Shown here piece by piece: positions 57,545 through 64,000 of a stretch of DNA of 64,000 nt. The stretch is taken from positions 124,001-188,000 of the forward strand of contig NZ_VUJW01000009.1 of assembly GCF_008373765.1 (NCBI RefSeq), written 5' to 3'. Below the pieces are notes generated by a model, which saw only the letters and a program-made list of their open reading frames with translations, was not told the DNA's origin and ran no database searches. Made by a program: the position numbers and the translations under genes. Within the stretch, counting starts at the first letter, position 1, and each line of letters begins with the position of its first letter. The DNA comes from Nocardioides antri. GTDB taxonomy: Bacteria; Actinomycetota; Actinomycetes; Propionibacteriales; Nocardioidaceae.

Positions 57545-58961
57545 CGCGCTCCTCCTCCCGGTCGACGAGCGCCTTCAGGCAGCCTGCGGCGACGTCGCTC
57601 GGGCCCAGCACCCGCGCGCGTGCGGCCGCCGGCAGCAGGTAGCGCGCCGCGAGGTCGTCGCGGAGCGCGTCGCTCTCGGTGACCACCCAGTCGAGCCGGT
57701 CGAAGCAGCCCTGGAAGTCCTCGAACGAGGCCGCGTCGGGATCGCCCCCGCCCAGCACCGCCGCCAGGGACATCTCGTGCTGCAGCGTCGTGCCGTACGA
57801 CGACAGCAACCGCCACCCGAGCTCGCTCCCGGACACGACCAGCCGGCGCGGCCGGACGCCGCGCACCAGGTCGAGCAGCCCCAGCAGCCGGCGGTGCTCG
57901 GTGAAGCCCGTCCACGGCACGCTCAGGTCGACGCCGGTCGCTTCCACCCCGAGGTCGGGCCGGGCCGGGCCGTCGGTCGTCACGACGAGCGTGGTCCCGC
58001 CGGGGCCCCGGTCGCGCAGCCCGGCCACGGCGGCGCTCAGCCCCGGGCCGGCCGCCGACCCGCCGGGCACCACGACGACCGTGTCGGCGCGCACCAGGCC
58101 GAGCCCGCGGCGGACGTCCTCCGCCCGGGCGGTCGGCAGCATCATCGGGTGGGTGTGCGGGGGCCAGCTCACCCAGCGCTCGCGGGGAGTCGCCGCGATG
58201 AGCGGCTCGATGGCCGCGGCCCTCGCGACGAGGTCGCGCATCCGGTCGGAGCCCAGCTTCGCGAGCTTGGCGATCCCTGCCGTCACGCCCTCCTCGAGCC
58301 AGCTCGTGCAGGTCAGGTCGTAGTCGGCGGCGCGGTGCAGGAGGCCGGTCACCAGCGGCGGGTCCTGACGCTCCCGCGCGTCCGGGGCGGGGACGCCGCC
58401 GTAGTTGGGCCCGAACGGCGTGGGCGAGCGGCCGGGGGCGTAGCAGCCCGCCCGGACGTACTGGGCGAACCCCCACTCCGGGCCGTTGGCCAGGTCGGGG
58501 TGGCGCCCGAGGTAGAACGCCTCGTCGAACAGGACCGTCGGGACCACCCGCTCGTCCCAGCCGACCGACAGGAAGTGGAGGAACGGGTCCTCGTCGTCGG
58601 CGAGCTCGAGGCCGCGCCGGCGAGCCCGTTCGCGGTAGACCGGCGGGTTGAAGAGGCCGCTGATCCGGGCGCCGTCGCGCAGTCCCGAGTCGAGGAAGTG
58701 CGCGATCGCGCCGTCGAGGTCGTCGGCCAGGGACGGCTCGCCGACCTGTGCGGCGTAGAAGCGCGGGTGGGCCATCGCCCGCAGCCGCCGCGCGAGCGCC
58801 GGCCGGTCGGCACGGGCACGCTGGTCGGCCGGCAGCAGGTCGCGCGGGAGCGTCAGGTCGCTCGCGGCGGAGTCGTCGTGCCCGTCGGCGTCGTCGCCAA
58901 GCCGGACGGGCGGCGGAACGACCCCCTGCCCAGGGCGCCGGCGGAGCCGGATCGACCTCAT
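57537..58961 (-). CDS. Paralogue of the 61780 glycosyltransferase lacking the C-terminal GT-B donor domain
   Basis: The 474-residue protein has N-terminal tandem units of the form FDxxFYLxxHPDLA...YVRAG and a middle GT-B N-terminal-like part. It matches the 643-residue protein at 61780 over RAGCY, TSWLEEGV and the SELGWRLL region, but stops where the donor-binding Rossmann domain begins. ATG 58961 is chosen for GGAGG at the correct distance; the frame is open to 59141. It may be an inactive partner of the downstream GT-A enzyme. Confidence 0.75.
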   Translation of the reverse strand: MRSIRLRRRPGQGVVPPPVRLGDDADGHDDSAASDLTLPRDLLPADQRARADRPALARRLRAMAHPRFYAAQVGEPSLADDLDGAIAHFLDSGLRDGARISGLFNPPVYRERARRRGLELADDEDPFLHFLSVGWDERVVPTVLFDEAFYLGRHPDLANGPEWGFAQYVRAGCYAPGRSPTPFGPNYGGVPAPDARERQDPPLVTGLLHRAADYDLTCTSWLEEGVTAGIAKLAKLGSDRMRDLVARAAAIEPLIAATPRERWVSWPPHTHPMMLPTARAEDVRRGLGLVRADTVVVVPGGSAAGPGLSAAVAGLRDRGPGGTTLVVTTDGPARPDLGVEATGVDLSVPWTGFTEHRRLLGLLDLVRGVRPRRLVVSGSELGWRLLSSYGTTLQHEMSLAAVLGGGDPDAASFEDFQGCFDRLDWVVTESDALRDDLAARYLLPAAARARVLGPSDVAAGCLKALVDREEERDG

Positions 58962-58996
58962 CGGAAGGCCTCCCTCTGCGGTGGTCGACGGCGCCG

Positions 58997-59010
58997 CGAT
59001 GCTAGCATCG
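58997..59010. promoter_or_regulatory. 14-bp palindrome in the divergent promoter of the cysH-sqdB gene
   Basis: CGATGCTAGCATCG is a perfect palindrome in the 113-bp gap between the divergent glycosyltransferase and cysH-sqdB genes. TAGCAT within it could be a -10 element. It could be a repressor operator for both directions. Confidence 0.4.
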
Positions 59011-59074
59011 ACCGCCTGAGCCGCTCCCGGACGAGCGACAGCGACCTCACTCTCTCCCCTGGGGGCAACGCGCC

Positions 59075-61096
59075 TTGGACTACAGCGACGCTCTCGACGA
59101 GACGCTCGCTCTCCTGCGGGCGATCGAGCGTGACTGGTCACCCGCCGTCCTGGCCAACGCCTTCGGTCCCGAGGCCATGGTGATGACCGACCTCATCGCC
59201 CGCCACGGGCTCGCCATCGAGGTCGTCAGCGTCGACACCGGGCGGCTGCCGGAGGAGACGCACGCGCTCGCCCACAGCGTCCACCGGCGGTACGGCCCGA
59301 TCGTCAGGATGCTCTCCCCCGACCCGGACGAGGTGCTCGCGTGGACGAGCGAGCACGGGCAGAACGGCTTCTACGGGAGCGTGGAGCTGCGAGAGGGCTG
59401 CTGCGCGGTCCGCAAGGTCGCCCCGCTGCAACGCGCGCTCGCCGGCAAGCGGGCGTGGCTCGCCGGCCTGCGGCGCGAGCACAGCGCGACCCGTCGCGAC
59501 CTCGAGGTCTCGACCTGGGACGCCACCAACGGCCTGCAGAAGTTCCACCCGATGCTCGACTGGACGACCGACCAGGTCTGGTCCTACATCAGCGATCACG
59601 CCGTCCCCTACAACGAGCTCTACGACCGTGGCTACACGAGCATCGGCTGCGCCCCGTGCACCCGCGCGATCAGCCCCGGCGAGGACACCCGGGCGGGACG
59701 CTGGTGGTGGGAGGTCGACTCGATCAAGGAGTGCGGCATCCACCTCAACCCGGTCACCGGCCGCTTCGAGCGCGCCACAGCACCCCCATTGCCGGACAAC
59801 GAACCCGCCGTGACGCAGAATGGTCGCGCCCCGGGGCAGCACGACGGTGATCCTGTCGCCGCCCAGCAGGAAGCAACGAACGACGGAGGAGACGCAATGC
59901 GGGTACTGATCCTTGGGGGGGACGGCTTCTGCGGTTGGCCGACGGCATTGCACCTCTCGGCCCAGGGCTACGAGGTGGCGATCGTCGACAACCTGTCGCG
60001 CCGCAAGATCGACATCGAGCTCGAGGTCTCCTCCCTCACGCCGATCCGTCCGATGGGTGAGCGTCTCCGCGCGTGGAAGCAGGTGTCCGGCAAGGACATC
60101 GCGTTCCACGACATCGACGTCGCCGTGAACTACCAGCGGCTGCTGGACCTGCTCGAGGACTGGCGCCCCGAGGCGGTCGTGCACTTCGCGGAGCAGCGCG
60201 CTGCGCCGTACTCCATGAAGTCGAGCCGTCACAAGCGCTACACCGTCAGCAACAACCTCAACGCGACCAACAACCTGCTGGCCGCGGTCGTGGAGTCGGG
60301 CCTCGACATCCACGTCGTGCACCTCGGCACGATGGGCGTCTACGGCTACGGCACGGCCGGCATGAAGATCCCCGAGGGCTACCTCCAGGTCAAGGTCGAC
60401 GCCGGCGAGAGCGGGCTGGTCGACCAGGAGATCCTGTACCCCGCCAACCCGGGGTCGATCTACCACATGACGAAGACCCAGGACCAGCTGCTCTTCGCCT
60501 ACTACGCGAAGAACGACCACGTCCGGGCGACGGACCTCCACCAGGGCATCGTCTGGGGCACCCAGACCAAGGAGACCCGCCTCGACGAGCGGCTGATCAA
60601 CCGGTTCGACTACGACGGCGACTACGGCACGGTGCTCAACCGGTTCCTCATGCAGGCAGCCATCGGCTACCCGCTGACCGTCCACGGCACCGGCGGCCAG
60701 ACCCGGGCGTTCATCCACATCCAGGACACGGTCAAGTGCATCCAGCTGGCGATCGAGAACCCGCCGGCCAAGGGTGACCGGGTGTCGGTCTTCAACCAGA
60801 TGACCGAGACCCACCGGGTCCGGGACCTGGCGAAGATGATCTCCGACCGCACCGGCGTCGAGATCGCGCTGCTGCCGAACCCGCGCAACGAGGCCGACGA
60901 GAACGACCTCCACGTGGCCAACGACCGCTTCCTGCACCTCGGCCTGACTCCGATCACCCTCAGCGAGGGCCTGATGGAGGAGGTCGCCGAGATCACCAAG
61001 AAGTACGCCGACCGCTGCGACCGGGAGAAGATCCCGTGCGTCTCGGTGTGGAGCCCGGAGGCGGCCGCGGCGAAGGCGGGCGTCGGCGCCGGCTGA
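59075..61096 (+). CDS. APS reductase (CysH) fused in frame to UDP-sulfoquinovose synthase (SqdB)
   Basis: Residues 1-235 are a complete assimilatory APS reductase. The 4Fe-4S cysteines are C109, C110, C192 and C195 (CCAVRK, GCAPC), and the catalytic C220 lies in ECGIH. It makes sulfite from APS. Residues 275-673 are a complete SQD1/SqdB: MRVLILGGDGFCG, then T145, Y189 and K193 (SqdB numbering), which makes UDP-sulfoquinovose from UDP-glucose and sulfite. The 39-residue linker is hydrophilic. No stop separates the two. An internal ATG at 59897 with a strong ribosome binding site may also start SqdB alone. TTG start. Confidence 0.9.
   Translation: MDYSDALDETLALLRAIERDWSPAVLANAFGPEAMVMTDLIARHGLAIEVVSVDTGRLPEETHALAHSVHRRYGPIVRMLSPDPDEVLAWTSEHGQNGFYGSVELREGCCAVRKVAPLQRALAGKRAWLAGLRREHSATRRDLEVSTWDATNGLQKFHPMLDWTTDQVWSYISDHAVPYNELYDRGYTSIGCAPCTRAISPGEDTRAGRWWWEVDSIKECGIHLNPVTGRFERATAPPLPDNEPAVTQNGRAPGQHDGDPVAAQQEATNDGGDAMRVLILGGDGFCGWPTALHLSAQGYEVAIVDNLSRRKIDIELEVSSLTPIRPMGERLRAWKQVSGKDIAFHDIDVAVNYQRLLDLLEDWRPEAVVHFAEQRAAPYSMKSSRHKRYTVSNNLNATNNLLAAVVESGLDIHVVHLGTMGVYGYGTAGMKIPEGYLQVKVDAGESGLVDQEILYPANPGSIYHMTKTQDQLLFAYYAKNDHVRATDLHQGIVWGTQTKETRLDERLINRFDYDGDYGTVLNRFLMQAAIGYPLTVHGTGGQTRAFIHIQDTVKCIQLAIENPPAKGDRVSVFNQMTETHRVRDLAKMISDRTGVEIALLPNPRNEADENDLHVANDRFLHLGLTPITLSEGLMEEVAEITKKYADRCDREKIPCVSVWSPEAAAAKAGVGAG
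59885..59891 (+). promoter_or_regulatory. Internal ribosome binding site for SqdB within the fusion frame
   Basis: GGAGGAG lies 5 nt before the in-frame ATG at 59897, the natural start of SqdB. It is the best ribosome binding site in this locus, so free SqdB is probably made in addition to, or instead of, the fusion. Confidence 0.7.
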
Positions 61097-61126
61097 CCCA
61101 GCCCGGTCGAGGCGTCAGGCCGCAGG

Positions 61127-61783
61127 TCAGCGCAGCGTCCGCGGGCGGCGCCGGCGGAAGTTGACCGTCTCCGGGACGACCCGGTGGCGGTAGCCGGCCT
61201 CGACGGTCGCCCTGCTCCAGTGCCAGTCGAGCTCGCCCGGCTCTGCGTCCGCCCCCAGTTCGGCGAAGGGCACCTCCCGGTAGACCGCGGTGGCCGCCAG
61301 CGCCTGCGCGTCCCAGCAGTTGCCGAACCGGAGGGCCGCAGGGTCGAACCCGGGATCGTCCTGGTCCGGCGGGAAGTAGAGCTCGCGTCCCACCTCGTAG
61401 AACCAGTGGATCTCCGGGTGCGCGATCACCCGGGCTCCGCCCCCTGCGCAGAGCGCGTGTGCCGCGACCAGCCAGTTCTGCGTCCAGACGGCACCGCCGT
61501 CGAGGAACGCGAGGTGCTCCCCCGCCGCGGCAGCCGCTGCCTGGTTGCGTGCGGCGCCCGGGTCGGTCGCGTCCAGGGCCTCGACCCGCACGCCGTGCTC
61601 CTCCGCCTCCACCAGCGCCGCGCGGGTGCCCGGCGTCGCGGCGGCCAGCACGACCGTCGCCTCGACCGTGAGCCCGGCGCTGCGGGCCGCGGTCGCGGCG
61701 TCGACCAGGCTGTGCAGCGAGATCCCGATCCGCGGCCCCTCGTCGCCGGCCACCAGGATCGCCGAGATGTCGGGCGCGCTCAC
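61127..61783 (-). CDS. GT-A-like glycosyltransferase paralogue with a lost DxD
   Basis: The 218-residue protein is a homologue of the 246-residue one at 56804 (same LAFLDG...NWL core, HPEIHWFYE, and the ending HRVVPETVNFRRRR). At the DxD site, however, it reads FLDGGAVW (D95, G97), so the metal-binding motif is degenerate. The GTG at 61783 overlaps the stop of the larger upstream gene as GTGA. It may be a non-catalytic partner or bind substrate. Confidence 0.78.
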   Translation of the reverse strand: MSAPDISAILVAGDEGPRIGISLHSLVDAATAARSAGLTVEATVVLAAATPGTRAALVEAEEHGVRVEALDATDPGAARNQAAAAAAGEHLAFLDGGAVWTQNWLVAAHALCAGGGARVIAHPEIHWFYEVGRELYFPPDQDDPGFDPAALRFGNCWDAQALAATAVYREVPFAELGADAEPGELDWHWSRATVEAGYRHRVVPETVNFRRRRPRTLR

Positions 61784-63711
61784 GACATCGGGCCTTCCGC
61801 GAGGAGCTTCGCGATCCGGCTGCGGTAGTCGTCGGCGTCGAACAGCTGGTGGACCTGCCTGCGGAGCTCCGCGGCGCGCGCGGCCGCGGCCGCCGGGTCG
61901 GCGAGGAGCGCCTCGATCGCCGCGACGTAGGCCGCCGGGTCGTCCACCTCGGCGACGGGATAGCCGGTCTCGGGCGTCACCACCTCCGGCACGCCGCCGA
62001 CCGCGCTCGCGACGATGGGCAGCCCGCTCTGCGCCCCCTCCAGCACGACGTTGGGGATCCCGTCCCAGCCCGAGGTGTAGAGCAGGAAGTCGACCTCGTC
62101 GAGCGGCAGCTGGTCGAAGCCGTCGTACACCCCCATCAGGCGGATGTTCGGCGGGAGGTCGTCGGGGTCGAGGTCGATGTCCTCGAGGACCGGCTTCCCC
62201 CACGCGCAGATCTCGAGATCGGGGCGGAGCCGCGCGATGTCGACGACCAGGTCGAACCGCTTCTGCCGGTCGAACCTGCCGGCCCAGAGGACGCGGACCG
62301 GCAGCCCGGCGGCACGACGCCGTTCGAGGACGCCGCCGACGTCGACCGAGAAGTCCGCGATCGGGTTGCGCAGGAAGATCATCCGGTCCCGGGCGGCGGC
62401 CGGCATCAGGTAGCGGTCCACGAGCTCCGCCCGCATCCGATCGCTGTCGAACAGCACCCACGAGAGGTGCGGGAGGCCCTGCTGGAACGGTCCGACCGGG
62501 TAGCCGTAGCGATGCCCGTGCTCGTCGATCTCCCAGGTGAACAGGTAGGCACCGACGTCGGCGAAGCCCGCGACGTCCTCGCCCCTCTCCCCCACGAGCT
62601 GCCAGCCCAGCAGGCTGTTGATCAGGACCACCCGGGCCGGTCGCAGGGCCTGCAGGAGGTCGTGGAGCACGTCGCGGCGGGCCGGCTGGGCCATGCCGGC
62701 CACGTGGCGGGTCAGGTCGAGCACCCGCACGTCGTCGGGGAACAGGCTCGGTCGCTCGAAGACCGGCAGGTCCGTGGAGACGACCGCGACGCTGTCCGGC
62801 CCGCCGGCGACGCGCGCTGCGTCGGTGAAGAGGCCGGCCACCCGGGCCGCGCCACTCATCCGGCAGTGCGGCACGAGCACGACGGTATCGACCTGGTCGA
62901 CACCCAGCGCTGAGTGGGCGGCTGTCGCCGCCTCGGCCATCCGCGTGCCGGGGTGGGCGTACGGCGGCGCGACCGTCGGCAGCTCGACGCGCAGCGGCGA
63001 GTGGAGGCCGGGCTCGAGGTCGGCGGCGATGTCGATCTGCGTGCGCAGCGCGGGGTCGTCCAGCCGGCGCCGCCGGTCGAGGACGGCACGGACGCCCTCC
63101 TCCAGCCAGCTCGTGCGGGTGAGGTCGTGGTCGACCGCTCGGTGCAGCAGCTCGGGGAGGAACAGCGGGTCCTGGCGGCGGGCCGCGCCGTCGTCGGCCG
63201 CTCCGCCGTGATGCCGCCCGGCAGGGCTCGGCACCCACTGCGGCTGGTAGCACCCCCGGGTGAGGTAGTGGTGCAGGATCCAGCGCGGGTGGGACTCCAG
63301 GACCGGGTGGTGCTCGAGGTACCAGTCGGGGTCGAACAGCGGGGTCGGGACCACCCGCCGGTCCCAGCCGGTGCGCAGCCAGTGCAGGAACGGCACCTCG
63401 CCGTCCGGCACCGCCAGCCCGATCTCGGCCAGCCGGTCGGCGTACCAGTCGGGGTTGAACAGCGCGCTGACGCGGAGGCCTCGGGGGGCACCGACCTCGA
63501 GGTAGTGCTTCACCACCGCCTCGACGCCCGGCTCGTCACCGAGCCGGCCCCGCTCCCCCTCGTCGAGCTGGGCGAGGTAGAAGCGCGGGTGCGCGCACCA
63601 GCGCAGCCGCTCGAAGACCGAGGACGCGAGACCCTGCGTCTCCTCGACGTCGGGGCCGTCAGCACCGGCCGTCGGACGCACCCGAGACGCCCACTGCCTC
63701 ATCGCCCTCAC
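61780..63711 (-). CDS. GT4 glycosyltransferase with N-terminal FDxxWYLxxHP repeats
   Basis: The 643-residue protein has N-terminal tandem units (NPDWYADRL, FDPDWYLEHHP, each ending PxxHxYLxxG). These are of the kind found in large surface-polysaccharide glycosyltransferases. A GT-B fold follows; its C-terminal donor domain runs about 473-643 (VLWAGRFDRQKRFDLVVD, SGWDGIPNVVLEGAQSGLPI). GTG 63711 overlaps the next gene's stop; ATG 63702 is an alternative. The sugar added is unknown; sulfoquinovose is possible from context. Confidence 0.85.
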   Translation of the reverse strand: MRAMRQWASRVRPTAGADGPDVEETQGLASSVFERLRWCAHPRFYLAQLDEGERGRLGDEPGVEAVVKHYLEVGAPRGLRVSALFNPDWYADRLAEIGLAVPDGEVPFLHWLRTGWDRRVVPTPLFDPDWYLEHHPVLESHPRWILHHYLTRGCYQPQWVPSPAGRHHGGAADDGAARRQDPLFLPELLHRAVDHDLTRTSWLEEGVRAVLDRRRRLDDPALRTQIDIAADLEPGLHSPLRVELPTVAPPYAHPGTRMAEAATAAHSALGVDQVDTVVLVPHCRMSGAARVAGLFTDAARVAGGPDSVAVVSTDLPVFERPSLFPDDVRVLDLTRHVAGMAQPARRDVLHDLLQALRPARVVLINSLLGWQLVGERGEDVAGFADVGAYLFTWEIDEHGHRYGYPVGPFQQGLPHLSWVLFDSDRMRAELVDRYLMPAAARDRMIFLRNPIADFSVDVGGVLERRRAAGLPVRVLWAGRFDRQKRFDLVVDIARLRPDLEICAWGKPVLEDIDLDPDDLPPNIRLMGVYDGFDQLPLDEVDFLLYTSGWDGIPNVVLEGAQSGLPIVASAVGGVPEVVTPETGYPVAEVDDPAAYVAAIEALLADPAAAAARAAELRRQVHQLFDADDYRSRIAKLLAEGPMS

Positions 63712-64000
63712 GCCCGCTCGGACGCCTTCCCCAGCCGGGCGAGGTCCTGGACGCGGTCGATGGCCATGGCGGGCAGCTTGCGGACGATCGAGCGGCGGTT
63801 GCTGCTCTCCTGCCCGAGCGAGGTGTCGCGGCGGCGCTTGAAGATGATGGTGTCCCTGACCAGGATGTGCTCCCACCCGGCAGCCATCGTCTCGATGGAG
63901 AACTGCCAGTCCTGGAACGACAGCCCGTTCGGGATGTCCCGCGAGACGTAGGGGATCGTGAGGTGCGCCTCGCGCGGCGTCATGCAGAGCGAGTCGTGGT
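63708..64000 (-). CDS. Third GT-A-like paralogue, C-terminal part (5' end outside window)
   Basis: The 97 visible residues match the end of the 56804 protein: HDSLCMTPREA is the counterpart of WDALCLAPRSA, and SFQDWQFSIETMAAGWEH leads to IIFKRRR. It reads off the window edge, so the catalytic part is not visible; the ATG at 63983 is internal by alignment. The stop overlaps the next gene's GTG, indicating coupling. Confidence 0.8.
   Translation of the reverse strand, partial: HDSLCMTPREAHLTIPYVSRDIPNGLSFQDWQFSIETMAAGWEHILVRDTIIFKRRRDTSLGQESSNRRSIVRKLPAMAIDRVQDLARLGKASERA

Noticed and set aside
62000..63250. Second long minus-strand frame overlapping the 643-residue glycosyltransferase
   Set aside because: It is the upstream extension of the small GT-A gene's frame and is Arg/Pro/Gly-rich without motifs; the coupled GTG at 61783 is the real start.

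Overview
The window is a high-GC actinobacterial chromosome segment with dense, mostly GTG/ATG-started genes and many 4-bp ATGA/GTGA overlaps. Gene content and order fit Nocardioides or a close relative (Propionibacteriales). The evidence is the complete GlgE operon, the conserved actinobacterial block running from ftsY-amtB-glnK-glnD-ffh-rpsP to rlmN, and a Tat-exported metallophosphoesterase of the PPA1498 type. The genus is inferred from gene order and style, not from a marker gene. I see no rRNA, tRNA, CRISPR array, prophage or recognisable insertion sequence.

1-25 kb is a mosaic of metabolic and accessory genes. It opens with the 3' end of moeA. The four-gene glgE-treS-mak-glgB operon follows; it turns trehalose into alpha-glucan via maltose and maltose 1-phosphate. 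Next come a NUDIX protein whose end overlaps an antisense EamA transporter, a LysR regulator, a palindromic repeat block, a thioredoxin/TPR co-chaperone, MarR and PH-domain proteins, a secreted M1 peptidase, and a RIO-like kinase behind a possible upstream ORF. A divergent acyl-CoA-dehydrogenase/HxlR pair, a LOG-family protein, two GT4 glycosyltransferases and the metallophosphoesterase complete the section.

22-56 kb holds the conserved housekeeping superoperon, almost all on the minus strand. In transcription order it runs ftsY, amtB-glnK-glnD, ffh, NYN protein, amidohydrolase, rpsP-KH-rimM-trmD, rplS-lepB-rnhB-DUF2469, yraN-comM-dprA-xerC, rpsB-tsf, pyrH-frr-cdsA, rlmN. Several insertions break the usual order. 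An SPFH/zinc-ribbon/small-membrane-protein trio sits between tsf and pyrH. An extra ammonium transporter and a Fic protein sit between trmD and rplS. A TadE/TadG pair sits between DUF2469 and yraN. TrmD carries a fused GNAT acetyltransferase domain. Both ammonium-transporter promoters carry tandem GlnR boxes with exact 6-nt spacing, so nitrogen control is visible in the DNA.

56.8-64 kb is the most unusual part. A single reading frame joins an APS reductase (CysH, which makes sulfite) to a UDP-sulfoquinovose synthase (SqdB, which consumes sulfite). It is flanked on both sides by paralogous pairs of glycosyltransferase-like genes on the opposite strand, and a third paralogue runs off the window end. 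I read this as a candidate locus for a sulfoquinovose-containing surface glycan or glycolipid. The enzyme families are clear from motifs; the product and the fusion's physical reality are inference.
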